This document shows positions 24,338 to 38,960 of a stretch of 64,000 bases of DNA, one piece after another. Source of the DNA: Eretmocerus hayati (taxonomy: Eukaryota > Arthropoda > Insecta > Hymenoptera > Aphelinidae); the NCBI GenBank assembly GCA_029851415.1, contig CM056744.1, forward strand, positions 57,809,797 through 57,873,796, written 5' to 3'. The position numbers and the translations under genes are program-made. Positions within the stretch are counted from its first letter, which is position 1. Every line of letters starts with the position of its first letter. Below the pieces are notes generated by a model, which saw only the letters and a list, made by a program, of their open reading frames with translations, was not told the DNA's origin and ran no database searches.

Positions 24338-27300
24338 TTATTCTATCCCTCTCAATACTCACAATCAGTGTTGAAATCCTCTAGATTTCATACATCTCAA
24401 TCGAATTCAATACTGCTCAGCAGGATTGGAACGGCCTGGAGATGAGTTTTGCTATCGGTCTGAATCCTGCCGGGCAGCATGGAATCGACTGCGTCAATCA
24501 ATTTCAATGACGACCCAATCACTCATTGCGTCCTGACTAATCGAGATGAATACCACAGATTCGAATTGAGATCGTGGGTGCATGGTTCTTCTATCGCTCT
24601 CAATACTCTAAATCAGTATTGAACCCCTCTAGATTCCATGTATTTGAATCCGAATCCAATACTGTCGAGCAGGATTGGAACGGCCTGGAGATGAGTTTTG
24701 CTATCGGTCTGCATCCTACCAGGTAGCATTGAGTCGACTTCGTCAGTCGATTTCGATGATGACCCAATAACTCCATGCGTCATTGATCAATCGAGATGAA
24801 TACAACAGAATCCAGTTGAAATCGTGGGTGCACGGTTATTCTATCCCTCTGAATACTCACAATCAGTGTTCGTTCTCCTCTAGATTTCATGAATCTCAAT
24901 CGAATTCAATACTGCTGAGCAGGATTAGAACGGCCTGAAGATGAGTTTTGCTTTCCGCCTGAATCCTGTCAGCCAGCATCGAGTCCACTGCATCAATCGA
25001 TTCCGATGATGACCAGATCACTGATTGCGTGATTGACCAATCGAGTCAAATACTGGAGAATCGAATTGAAATCGTGGGTGCATGGTTATTCTATCCCTCT
25101 CAATACTCACAACCAGTATTGAACTCCTCTAGATTCCATACATTTCAATCGAATCCAATACTGCTGAGCAGGATTGGAACGGCCTAAAGATGAGTTCTGC
25201 TATTGGTCTGATTCCAGCCAGGCTGCATTGAATCGACTGCGTCAATCGATTTCAATGATGAGCCAATCACTCATTGCGTCATTGACTAATCGAGATGGAT
25301 ACCACAGGATCGAATTGGAACCGTGGGTGCATGGTCCTTCTATCCCTCTCAATACTCTGAATCAGTATTGAACTCCTCTAGATTCCATGTATTCAGATCG
25401 AATTCCACACTGTCGAGCAGGATTGGAACGGCCTGGAGATGAGTTTTGCTATCGGTCTGAATCCTGCCAGGCAGCATTGAGTCGACTGCGTCAATCAATT
25501 TCAATGATGACCCAATCACTCTCTGCATCATCGATCAATCCAGATGAATACTACAGAATCCAGTTGAAATCGTGGTAGCACGGTTATTCTATCCCTCTCA
25601 ATACTCACAATCATTGTTGAACTCCTCTAGATTTCTCACATCTCAATCGATATCAATACTGCTGAGCAGGATTGGAACGGCCTGGAGATGAGTTTTGCTA
25701 TCGGTCTGGATCCTGCCAGGTTGCATTACATTGACGTTGTGAATCTATTTCAATGATAACCCAATCACTTGTTGCATCATTGACCAATCAAGCTGAATAC
25801 TATAGGACGGAATTCAAATCATGGGAGCATGATCTTTATCCTCCTCAATGCTTGTAATCAGTATTGAACTCTTCTAGTTCTCATATATTTGATTCGGATT
25901 CAATACTGCTGAGCAGGATTGGTATGGAATGAGGCCGAGTTTCGCTATCGGTCTGAATCCTGCCGAGCAGCATTGAATCGACCGCGTCTATCGATTCCAA
26001 TGACGACCCAATCACTCATTGCGTCTTGACTAATCGAGATGGATACCACAGATTCGAATTGAGATCGTGGGTGCATGGTTCTTCTATCCCTCTCAATACT
26101 CTATATCAGTATTGATTTCCTCTAGATTCCATGTACTTGATTCGAATCCAATACTGCTGAGCAGGATTAGAACGGCTTAAGGATGAGTTCTGCTATCGGT
26201 CTGATTCCAGCCAGGCAGCATTGGATTGACTGCGTCCATCGATTTCAATGATGACCCAATCACTCATTGCGTCATTGACTAATCGAGATCAATACCACAG
26301 GATCGAATTGCAATCGTGGGTGCATGGTTCTTCTATCCCTCTCAATACTCTAGATCAGTATTTAACTCCTCTAGATCCCATGTATTCGGATCGCTTCCAA
26401 TACTGTCGAGCAGGATTGGGACGGCCTGGAGATGAGTTTTGCTATTGGTCTGAATCCTGCCAGGCAGCATTGAGTCGACTGCGTCGATCAATTTTGATGA
26501 TGACCCAATTACTCTTTGCGTCATCGATCAATCCAGATAAATACTATAGAATCCAGTTGAAATCGTGGTAGCATGGTTATTCTAACCCTCTCAATACTCA
26601 CAATCAGTGTTGAAATCCTCTAGATTTCATACATCTCAATCGAATTCAATACTGCTCAGCAGGATTGGATCGGCCTGGAGATGAGTTTTGCTATCGGTCT
26701 GAATCCTGACAGGTAGCATCGAATCGACGAAGTGAATCATTTCCAATGATAACCCAATCACTTGTTGCGTCATTGACCAATCGAGCTGAATACTATAGGA
26801 CGGAATTCGAATCGTAGGAGCATGATATCTATCCTCCTCAATGCTTGTCATCAGTATTGAACTCTTCTAGTTCTCATATATTTGATTCGGATTCAATACT
26901 GCTGAGCAGGATTGTTATGGACTGAGAATGAGTTTCGCTATCGGGCTGAATACTGCCGGGCAGCATAGAATCGACCGCGTCAATCGATTCCAATGACGAC
27001 CCAATCACTCATTGCGTCTTGACTAATCGAGATGAATACCACAGATTCGAATTGAGATCGTGGGTGCATGGTTCTTCTATCCCTCTCAATACTCTAAATC
27101 AGTATTGAACTCCTCTAGATTCCATGTATTTGAATCCGAATCCAATACTGTCGAGCAGGATTGGAAAGGCCTGGAGATGAGTTTTGCTATCGGTCTGCAT
27201 CCTACCAGGTAGCATTGAGTCGACTACGTCAGTCGATTTCGATGATGACCCAATCACTCCATGCGTCATTGATCAATCGAGATGAATACAACAGAATCCA

Positions 27301-30300
27301 GTTGAAATCGTGGGTGCACGGTTATTCTATCCCTCTGAATAAACACAATCAGTGTTCGTTCTCCTCTAGATTTCGTACATCTCAATCGAATTCAATACTG
27401 CTGAGCAGGATTAGAACGGCCTGAAGATGAGTTTTGCTTTCGGTCTGAATCCTGCCAGGCAGCATCGAGTCGACTGCGTCCATCGATTTCAATGATGACC
27501 CAATCACTCATTGCCTGATTGTCCAATCGAGCTTAATACTATAGGATGGAATACCGATCGTTGGAAAGTGGTCTCTATCCTCCCCAATACTTACAATCGG
27601 TATGAAACTCCTCTGAATTCCATGTATTTTAATTGGATTCAATACTGCTGAGCAGGATTGGTACGCTCTGAGGATGAGTTCCGCTATCGGTCTGAATCCT
27701 GCCGGGCAGCATTGAGTCGACTGCATCAATCGATTTCGATGATGACCCAATTACTCTTCGCGTCATCGATCAATCCAGATAAATAAGATAGAATCCGGTT
27801 GAAATCGTGGTAGCATGGTTATTCTATCCCTCTCAATACTCACAATCAGTGTTGAAATCCTCTAGATTTCATACATCTCAATCGAATTCAATACTGCTCA
27901 GCAGGATTGGAACGGCCTGGAGATGAGTTTTGCTATCGGTCTGAATCCTGCCGGGCAGCATGGAATCGACTGCGTCAATCGATTTCAATGACGACCCAAT
28001 CACTCATTGCGTCCTGACTAATCGAGATGAATACCACAGATTCGAATTGAGATCGTGGGTGCATGGTTCTTCTATCGCTCTCAATACTCTAAATCAGTAT
28101 TGAACCCCTCTAGATTCCATGTATTTGAATCCGAATCCAATACTGTCGAGCAGGATTGGAACGGCCTGGAGATGAGTTTTGCTATCGGTCTGCATCCTAC
28201 CAGGTAGCATTGAGTCGACTTCGTCAGTCGATTTCGATGATGACCCAATAACTCCATGCGTCATCGATCAATCCAGATAAATACAATAGAATCCAGTTGA
28301 AATCGTGGTAGCATGGTTATTCTATCCCTCTCAATACTCACAATCAGTGTTGAAATCCTCTAGATTTCATACATCTCAATCGAATTCAATACTGCTGAGC
28401 AGGATTAGAACGGCCTGAAGATGAGTTTTGCTTTCCGCCTGAATCCTGTCAGCCAGCATCGAGTCCACTGCATCAATCGATTCCGATGATGACCAGATCA
28501 CTGATTGCGTGATTGACCAATCGAGTCAAATACTGGAGAATCGAATTGAAATCGTGGGTGCATGGTTATTCTATCCCTCTCAATACTCACAACCAGTATT
28601 GAACTCCTCTAGATTCCATACATTTCAATCGAATCCAATACTGCTGAGCAGGATTGGAACGGCCTAAAGATGAGTTCTGCTATTGGTCTGAATCCAGCCA
28701 GGCTGCATTGAATCGACTGCGTCAATCGATTTCAATGATGAGCCAATCACTCATTGCGTCATTGACTAATCGAGATGGATACCACAGGATCGAATTGGAA
28801 TCGTGGGTGCATGGTCCTTCTATCCCTCTCAATACTCTGAATCAGTATTGAACTCCTCTAGATTCCATGTATTCGGATCGAATTCCACACTGTCGAGCAG
28901 GATTGGAACGGCCTGGAGATGAGTTTTGCTATCGGTCTGAATCCTGCCAGGCAGCATTGAGTCGACTGCGTCAATCAATTTCAATGATGACCCAATCACT
29001 CTCTGCATCATCGATCAATCCAGATGAATACTACAGAATCCAGTTGAAATCGTGGTAGCACGGTTATTCTATCCCTCTCAATACTCACAATCATTGTTGA
29101 ACTCCTCTAGATTTCTCACATCTCAATCGATATCAATACTGCTGAGCAGGATTGGAACGGCCTGGAGATGAGTTCTGCTATCGGTCTGAATCCTGCCAGG
29201 TTGCATTACATTGACGTTGTGAATCTATTTCAATGATAACCCAATCACTTGTTGCATCATTGACCAATCAAGCTGAATACTATAGGACGGAATTCAAATC
29301 ATGGGAGCATGATCTTTATCCTCCTCAATGCTTGTAATCAGTATTGAACTCTTCTAGTTCTCATATATTTGATTCGGATTCAATACTGCTGAGCAGGATT
29401 GGTATGGAATGAGGCCGAGTTTCGCTATCGGTCTGAATCCTGCCGGGCAGCATTAAATCGACCGCGTCAATCGATTCCAATGACGACCCAATCACTCATT
29501 GCGTCTTGACTAATCGAGATGGATACCACAGATTCGAATTGAGATCGTGGGTGCATGGTTCTTCTATCCCTCTCAATACTCTAAATCAGTATTGAACTCC
29601 TCTAGATTCCATGTATTTGAATCCGAATCCAATACTGTCGAGCAGGATTGGAAAGGCCTGGAGATGAGTTTTGCTATCGGTCTGCATCCTGCCAGGCAGC
29701 ATTGAGTCGACTGCGTCGATCAATTTTGATGATGACCCAATTACTCTTTGCGTCATCGATCAATCCAGATAAATACTATAGAATCCAGTTGAAATCGTGG
29801 TAGCATGGTTATTCTAACCCTCTCAATACTCACAATCAGTGTTGAAATCCTCTAGATTTCATACATTTCAATCGAATTCAATACTGCTCAGCAGGATTGG
29901 ATCGGCCTGGAGATGAGTTTTGCTATCGGTCTGAATCCTGACAGGTAGCATTGAATCAACGAAGTGAATCATTTCCAATGATAACCCAATCACTTGTTGC
30001 GTCATTGACCAATCGAGCTGAATACTATAGGACGGAATTCGAATCGTAGGAGCATGATATCTATCCTCCTCAATGCTTGTCATCAGTATTGAACTCTTCT
30101 AGTTCTCATATATTTGATTCGGATTCAATACTGCTGAGCAGGATTGTTATGGACTGAGAATGAGTTTCGCTATCGGGCTGAATACTGCCGGGCAGCATAG
30201 AATCGACCGCGTCAATCGATTCCAATGACGACCCAATCACTCATTGCGTCTTGACTAATCGAGATGAATACCACAGATTCGAATTGAGATCGTGGGTGCA

Positions 30301-33300
30301 TGGTTCTTCTATCCCTCTCAATACTCTATATCAGTATTGATTTCCTCTAGATTCCATGTACTTGATTCGAATCCAATAATGCTGAGCAGGATTAGAACGG
30401 CTTAAGGATGAGTTCTGCTATCGGTCTGATTCCAGCCAGGCAGCATTGGATTGACTGCGTCCATCGATTTCAATGATGACCCAATCACTCATTGCGTCAT
30501 TGACTAATCAAGATCAATACCACAGGATCGAATTGCAATCGTGGGTGCATGGTTCTCCTATCCCTCTCAATACTCTAGATCAGTATTTAACTCCTCTAGA
30601 TCCCATGTATTCGGATCGCTTCCAATACTGTCGAGCAGGATTGGGACGGCCTGGAGATGAGTTTTGCTATTGGTCTGAATCCTGCCAGGCAGCATTGAGT
30701 CGACTGCGTCGATCAATTTTGATGATGACCCAATTACTCTTTGCGTCATCGATCAATCCAGATAAATACTATAGAATCCAGTTGAAATCGTGGTAGCATG
30801 GTTATTCTAACCCTCTCAATACTCACAATCAGTGTTGAATTCCTCTAGATTTCATACATCTCAATCGAATTCAATACTGCTCAGCAGGATTGGATCGGCC
30901 TGGAGATGAGTTTTGCTATCGGTCTGAATCCTGACAGGTAGCATTGAATCGACGAAGTGAATCATTTCCAATGATAACCCAATCACTTGTTGCGTCATTG
31001 ACCAATCGAGCTGAATACTATAGGACGGAATTCGAATCGTAGGAGCATGATATCTATCCTCCTCAATGCTTGTCATCAGTATTGAACTCTTCTAATTCTC
31101 ATATATTTGATTCGGATTCAATACTGCTGAGCAGGATTGTTATGGACTGAGAATGAGTTTCGCTATCGGGCTGAATACTGCCGGGCAGCATAGAATCGAC
31201 CGCGTCAATCGATTCCAATGACGACCCAATCACTCATTGCGTCTTGACTAATCGAGATGAATACCACAGATTCGAATTGAGATCGTGGGTGCATGGTTCT
31301 TCTATCCCTCTCAATACTCTAAATCAGTATTGAACTCCTCTAGATTCCATGTATTTGAATCCGAATCCAATACTGTCGAGCAGGATTGGAAAGGCCTGGA
31401 GATGAGTTTTGCTATCGGTCTGCATCCTACCAGGTAGCATTGAGTCGACTACGTCAGTCGATTTCGATGATGACCCAATCACTCCATGCGTCATTGATCA
31501 ATCGAGATGAATACAACAGAATCCAGTTGAAATCGTGGGTGCACGGTTATTCTATCCCTCTGAATACTCACAATCAGTGTTCGTTCTCCTCTAGATTTCG
31601 TACATCTCAATCGAATTCAATACTGCTGAGCAGGATTAGAACGGCCTGGAGATGAGTTTTGCTATCGGTCTGAATCCTGCCAGGCAGCATTGAGTCGACT
31701 GCGTCAATCAATTTCAATGATGACCCAATCACTCTCTGCATCATCGATCAATCCAGATGAATACTACAGAATCCAGTTGAAATCGTGGTAGCACGGTTAT
31801 TCTATCCCTCTCAATACTCACAATCATTGTTGAACTCCTCTAGATTTCTCACATCTCAATCGATATCAATACTGCTGAGCAGGATTGGAACGGCCTGGAG
31901 ATGAGTTTTGCTATCGGTCTGAATCCTGCCAGGTTGCATTACATTGACGTTGTGAATCTATTTCAATGATAACCCAATCAATTGTTGCATCATTGACCAA
32001 TCAAGCTGAATACTATAGGACGGAATTCAAATCATGGGAGCATGATCTTTATCCTCCTCAATGCTTGTAATCAGTATTGAACTCTTCTAGTTCTCATATA
32101 TTTGATTCGGATTCAATACTGCTGAGCAGGATTGGTATGGAATGAGGCCGAGTTTCGCTATCGGTCTGAATCCTGCCGGACAGCATTGAATCGACCGCGT
32201 CAATCGATTCCAATGACGACCCAATCACTCATTGCGTCTTGACTAATCGAGATGGATACCAAAGATTCGAATTGAGATCGTGGGTGCATGGTTCTTCTAT
32301 CCCTCTCAATACTCTAAATCAGTATTGAACTCCTCTAGATTCCATGTATTTGAATCCGAATCCAATACTGTCGAGCAGGATTGGAAAGGCCTGGAGATGA
32401 GTTTTGCTATCGGTCTGCATCCTGCCAGGCAGCATTGAGTCGACTGCGTCGATCAATTTTGATGATGACCCAATTACTCTTTGCGTCATCGATCAATCCA
32501 GATAAATACTATAGAATCCAGTTGAAATCGTGGTAGCATGGTTATTCTAACCCTCTCAATACTCACAATCAGTGTTGAAATCCTCTAGATTTCATACATC
32601 TCAATCGAATTCAATACTGCTCAGCAGGATTGGATCGGCCTGGAGATGAGTTTTGCTATCGGTCTGAATCCTGACAGGTAGCATTGAATCGACGAAGTGA
32701 ATCATTTCCAATGATAACCCAATCACTTGTTGCGTCATTGACCAATCGAGCTGAATACTATAGGACGGAATTCGAATCGTAGGAGCATGATATCTATCCT
32801 CCTCAATGCTTGTCATCAGTATTGAACTCTTCTAGTTCTCATATATTTGATTCGGATTCAATACTGCTGAGCAGGATTGTTATGGACTGAGAATGAGTTT
32901 CGCTATCGGGCTGAATACTGCCGGGCAGCATAGAATCGACCGCGTCAATCGATTCCAATGACGACCCAATCACTCATTGCGTCTTGACTAATCGAGATGA
33001 ATACCACAGATTCGAATTGAGATCGTGGGTGAATGGTTCTTCTATCCCTCTCAATACTCTAAATCAGTATTGAACTCCTCTAGATTCCATGTATTTGAAT
33101 CCGAATCCAATACTGTCGAGCAGGATTGGAAAGGCCTGGAGATGAGTTTTGCTATCGGTCTGCATCCTACCAGGTAGCATTGAGTCGACTACGTCAGTCG
33201 ATTTCGATGATGACCCAATCACTCCATGCGTCATTGATCAATCGAGATGAATACAACAGAATCCAGTTGAAATCGTGGGTGCACGGTTATTCTATCCCTC

Positions 33301-36300
33301 TGAATACTCACAATCAGTGTTCGTTCTCCTCTAGATTTCGTACATCTCAATCGAATTCAATACTGCTGAGCAGGATTAGAACGGCCTGAAGATGAGTTTT
33401 GCTTTCGGTCTGAATCCTGCGAGGCAGCATCGAGTCGACTGCGTCCATCGATTTCAATGATGACCCAATCACTCATTGCGTGATTGTCCAATCGAGCTTA
33501 ATACTATAGGATGGAATACCGATCGTTTGAAAGTGGTCTCTATCCTCCCCAATACTTACAATCGGTATGAAACTCCTCTGAATTCCATGTATTTTAATTG
33601 GATTCAATACTGCTGAGCAGGATTGGTACGCTCTGAGGATGAGTTCCGCTATCGGTCTGAATCCTGCCGGGCAGCATTGAGTCGACTGCATCAATCGATT
33701 TCGATGATGACCCAATTACTCTTCGCGTCATCGATCAATCCAGATAAATACAATAGAATCCAGTTGAAATCGTGGTAGCATGGTTATTCTATCCCTCTCA
33801 ATACTCACAATCAGTGTTGAAATCCTCTAGATTTCATACATCTCAATCGAATTCAATACTGCTCAGCAGGATTGGAACGGCCTGGAGATGAGTTTTGCTA
33901 TCGGTCTGAATCCTGCCGGGCAGCATGGAATCGACTGCGTCAATCGATTTCAATGACGACCCAATCACTCATTGCGTCCTGACTAATCGAGATGAATACC
34001 ACAGATTCGAATTGAGATCGTGGGTGCATGGTTCTTCTATCGCTCTCAATACTCTAAATCAGTATTGAACCCCTCTAGATTCCATGTATTTGAATCCGAA
34101 TCCAATACTGTCGAGCAGGATTGGAACGGCCTGGAGATGAGTTTTGCTATCGGTCTGCATCCTACCAGGTAGCATTGAGTCGACTTCGTCAGTCGATTTC
34201 GATGATGACCCAATAACTCCATGCGTCATTGATCAATCGAGATGAATACAACAGAATCCAGTTGAAATCGTGGGTGCACGGTTATTCTATCCCTCTGAAT
34301 ACTCACAATCAGTGTTCGTTCTCCTCTAGATTTCATGAATCTCAATCGAATTCAATACTGCTGAGCAGGATTAGAACGGCCTGAAGATGAGTTTTGCTTT
34401 CCGCCTGAATCCTGTCAGCCAGCATCGAGTCCACTGCATCAATCGATTCTGATGATGACCAGATCACTGGTTGCGTGATTGACCAATCGAGTCAAATACT
34501 GGAGAATCGAATTGGAATCGTGGGTGCATGGTTATTCTATCCCTCTCAATACTCACAACCAGTATTGAACTCCTCTAGATTCCATACATTTCAATCGAAT
34601 CCAATACTGCTGAGCAGGATTGGAACGGCCTAAAGATGAGTTCTGCTATCGGTCTGATTCCAGCCAGGCTGCATTGAATCGACTGCGTCAATCGATTTCA
34701 ATGATGAGCCAATCACTCATTGCGTCATTGACTAATCGAGATGGATACCACAGGATCGAATTGGAATCGTGGGTGCATGGTCCTTCTATCCCTCTCAATA
34801 CTCTGAATCAGTATTGAACTCCTCTAGATTCCATGTATTCGGATCGAATTCCACACTGTCGAGCAGGATTGGAACGGCCTGGAGATGAGTTTTGCTATCG
34901 GTCTGAATCCTGCCAGGCAGCATTGAGTCGACTGCGTCAATCAATTTCAATGATGACCCAATCACTCTCTGCATCATCGATCAATCCAGATGAATACTAC
35001 AGAATCCAGTTGAAATCGTGGTAGCACGGTTATTCTATCCCTCTCAATACTCACAATCATTGTTGAACTCCTCTAGATTTCTCACATCTCAATCGATATC
35101 AATACTGCTGAGCAGGATTGGAACGGCCTGGAGATGAGTTTTGCTATCGGTCTGAATCCTGCCAGGTTGCATTACATTGACGTTGTGAATCTATTTCAAT
35201 GATAACCCAATCACTTGTTGCATCATTGACCAATCAAGCTGAATACTATAGGACGGAATTCAAATCATGGGAGCATGATCTTTATCCTCCTCAATGCTTG
35301 TAATCAGTATTGAACTCTTCTAGTTCTCATATATTTGATTCGGATTTAATACTGCTGAGCAGGATTGGTATGGAATGAGGCCGAGTTTCGCTATCGGTCT
35401 GAATCCTGCCGGGCAGCATTGAATCGACCGCGTCAATCGATTCCAATGACGACCCAATCACTCATTGCGTCATTGACTAATGGAGATGAATACCACAGAA
35501 TCGATTTGAAATCGTGGGTGCATGGTTCTTCTATCCCTCTCAATACTCTGAATCAGTATTGATTTCCTCTAGATTCCATGTACTTGAATCGAATCCAATA
35601 CTGTCGAGCAGGATTGGAACGGCCTGGAGATGAGTTTTGCTATCGGTGTGCATCCTGCCAGGCAGCATTGAGTGTACTGCATGAATCGATTTCGATTATG
35701 ACCCGATCACTCTTTGCGTCATTGATCAATCAAGATGAATACTACAGAATCCAGTTGAAATCGTAGGTGCATGCTTATTCTATCCCTCTCAATACTCACA
35801 ATCAGTGTTGAACTCCTCTAGATTTCATACATCTCAATCGAATTCAATACTGCTGAGCAGGATTGGAACGGCCTGGAGATGAGTTTTGCTTTCGGTCTGA
35901 ATCCTGCCAGGCAGCATCGAGTCGACTGCGTCCATCGATTTCAATGATGACCCAATCACTCATTGCGTGATTGTCCAATCGAGCTTAATACTATAGGATG
36001 GAATACCGATCGTTGAAAAGTTGTCTCTATCCTCCTCAATACTCACAATTGGTATCAAACTCCTCTGAGTTCCATGTATTCTAATTGGATTCAATACTGC
36101 TGAGCAGGATTTGGTACGCTCTGAGGATGAGTTCCGCTATCGGTCTGAATCCTGCCGGGCAGCATTGAGTCGACTGCATCAATCGATTTCATCGATGACC
36201 CGATCATTCATCGCGTGATTGACCAATCGAGATGAATACTACAGAATCAATTTGAAATCGTGGGTGCATGGTTATTCCATCCCTCTCAATACTCACTATC

Positions 36301-36394
36301 AGTATTGTACTCTTCCTGATTGCATATAATCGGATCGAATTCAATACTGCTGGGCAGAATTGGAACGGCCTGAAGATGAGTTTCGCTATTGGTC
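24338..36394. repeat. 248-bp satellite array, right block and array edge
   Basis: About 48 more monomers continuing in phase after the retrotransposon. Types recur at 3,232 bp (26636 and 29868), 3,480 bp and 5,965 bp, so the higher-order pattern is irregular here. From about 35.3 kb monomers diverge from the internal types, as expected at the edge of an array that is homogenised internally. The last recognisable monomer fades at about 36394; a satellite-like scrap (caatgctgagaatcagt) persists to about 36440. Confidence 0.95.
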
Positions 36395-36971
36395 AGGTGG
36401 ACGGGTTGTCAGGTCCGCAATGCTGAGAATCAGTATTGAAATCGATTGGGGCGGATTGAGATCTCGATGTTTGCAATACCGGAACAGATGTGCGAATGCG
36501 CTGACAACCAACCAGTTTTAGTAGTGTTTCAAACAATCTACCCTCAAATCGCCCCCCTGGATCTGAAGTCATGATTTCTGGTACGCCGTACCGAGAAACC
36601 CAAGTGTCATAGAACGCTCTACATACAGTATCTGCAGACATTTCGCGCAATGGCTTAGCCACGACCCACCGAGAAAATCTGTCAATCATGGTCAAGATAT
36701 AAGAGTATCCGTCACAATTTTTTAGTGGACTGACGATATCGATGTGAACGTGTTTAAAGCGACCATCAGGCGCAACAAATTGTTCAGGCATGTGTTTGAC
36801 GCGATGAGTGATTTTGGACTGTTGACAATTCAGGCAGTGCTTGCACCATTTCGCGATATCTCTGTGCATATCAGGCCTCACGTAACGTTGACGTATAGTA
36901 CGGTCAGTAATCTTAGCACTAGGATGCGCAGGATTATGGAACACTTTGAACACTGTCTCGTGAAGACTCAC
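36393..36971 (-). pseudogene. Element D integrase remnant
   Basis: 192 codons. An HHCC zinc domain is visible at the N-terminus (two His in HNPAHP, two Cys in CKHCLNC). The integrase core follows with the first catalytic Asp in HIDIVSPL and the second in TSDPGGRF, where the family usually has DQG. The region that should carry the catalytic Glu is missing: sequence after CQRIRT has no integrase similarity. The break lies at the satellite boundary. Confidence 0.85.
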
Positions 36972-36977
36972 AGGAAT

Positions 36978-38480
36978 TTATGGTCTTATTGATTCGCTTG
37001 CCATTTCACAGTAAATTGGTGTGTGAGTTGGCCCATAAGTAAATTTTCTAAAATTATTCTCAAACTTAGGATCATGACGCGAACTTTCCAATTGCTCGTC
37101 AGCTTCCTGAAGCTCGGAGAGCTGAACAAGGTCGAAATCAGTGGATACACGGATCGCATCTATCCTAGACAACGAATCAGCAACCACATTATCCTGTCCA
37201 CGCAAGTACTCGATTGAAGTAGTAAACTGTGCAATGAACGAGAGATGATTCAACTGACGAGGTGATGCTTTGTCAGATTTTTGCATGAACGCGTAAATCA
37301 GCGGTTTGTGGTCAGTCACAATCGTAAATTCACGCCCCTCTACTAGACTACGGAAGTGTTTGAGTGCAAGGTACATAGCCAGCAATTCACGATCGTAGGT
37401 ACTATACTTAGTCTGGGTAGGTGAGAACTTTTTTGAAAAAAACGCAATAGGTTCCCAGCCATTTGGAGCACTCTCTGAAGATTGTTCCATCGCCGCGCCA
37501 GCCGCCACGTCCGATGCGTCTGAGACGATGCGTATCTTAGCCCCGGGGCGAGGATGTTTCAACAGAGTGGAATTTACCAGATCATTTTTTACTTTTTCAG
37601 AAGCCTCGTCGGCTTCTGGAGTCCAATTGATCACGCGCTTATCATTTTTCCGCGAATCTTTAAAGTAGACATTGAGAGGTGCTTGCGCGCTTTCAGCGTG
37701 AGGCATGTTTTTATGATAGGAATTCACCATCCCGAGAAAACGACGCAAATCTTCAATAGTTTTTGGCTTAGGAAATTTGCAAATAGCCGCGACTTTGTCA
37801 TCAGTGGGACGAATTCCCTCGGAATTGATCCAATAGCCTAAAAATTCAAGCTCAAAGGTGCAAAAGACACACTTCGAGAGGTTAAGTCTGAGATGAAACT
37901 GTTTCAATCTTTCAAAAACAATACGTAAGTGCTGATAATGTTCTTCTAGGGTATTTGACGCTATCAACAAGTCGTCAATATAAATGGAAACAAAATCAAG
38001 ATCACCGAGAGCGCGATGTAAGTACCGTTGGAATGTTTGACTAGCGTTACGCAGCCCAAAAGTCATGAATAAGAATTCAAACAGTCCGAACGGTGTGATT
38101 ACCGCCGTTTTTTCGATATCTTCCTCGGTCATAGGTATCTGATGGTACGCTTTGTACAGGTCGAGTTTTGTAAAGAACTTTTTGCCATGCAAATTCGCAG
38201 TACAATCGTGTAGATTTGGCGTGGGATATTTATTGGGCTTTGTTTTCGCGTTAAAACCGCGATAATTGCCACAAAAACGCCACGTTCCATCTTTCTTGGG
38301 CGTCATGTGCAACGGACTGGCCCAAGGACTTTGTGATGGACGAGCGGTTCCAGCTTTGACATACGCAGCAAATTCGCGTTTCGCGTGACTCAGTTTATCG
38401 GGTGGTAAAGGTCACGCGCGTTCAGCTACCGGAGGCCCAAAAGTGGTGATGTGATGACGCACATCGATGTTTTTTGGTGG
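36978..38480 (-). pseudogene. Element D reverse transcriptase and RNase H
   Basis: The open stretch is 36978-38312 (444 codons from an internal Met). RT similarity continues upstream to about 38480 (PPDKLSHAK, SPWASPLHM). Catalytic YIDD is present in the palm. RNase H follows with SDAS, the YDRELLA helix and TDHKPL. An in-frame TGA near 38413 separates it from the start of the RT domain. Such copies make no functional enzyme. Confidence 0.88.
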
Positions 38481-38489
38481 AGTAACTGA

Positions 38490-38960
38490 CTAAGTGTCAG
38501 TGATTCCTGGAAATTCCGAAAGCATTGAATTGACTTGAGCGTCAGCAACCGGATTAGGATCAACTGATCTAATTGAAACATGAGGTGGAGGTTTGCACGT
38601 ACCTAAGCCATAAGAGCCTGTCTCTTTGTCAACAAGACGTCTACCATCTAAATCGACCATCAACTTGTGGTGCTTCAAAAAATCTCTACCTATAATCATT
38701 GAATCTACATCGGCCACACGAAATTTCCAAGGGAACTCGCGTTTGATACTGGGAAATCGAATCATGAGAAAACTCTCTCCATAAGCATTTACTTTGGAAC
38801 CATTGACCGCGTACAAGAAACCCGACGGCTTGGTATGCAATTTTGGATCTCTAGGAATTGAGGAGATATCCGCGCCCGTATCTTGGAGCGACAATCTACC
38901 AGAATTAAGATCACGCATGAAGAGACGATTCTGACTGCCACCTTCCACGCCCGCCTCCAT
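38490..38960 (-). pseudogene. Element D aspartic protease
   Basis: A retropepsin-like domain with the catalytic DTGAD motif and the later hydrophobic-G motif MIIGRDFL. An in-frame TAG at 38490 cuts it from RT. Its 5' part overlaps the end of the gag frame (39502-38789), consistent with gag and pol in different frames. Confidence 0.82.

Noticed and set aside
1..36394. Many 60-107-codon open stretches on both strands in the satellite
   Set aside because: They recur once per monomer type, overlap on opposite strands and have no domain; they follow from a stop-poor tandem repeat.
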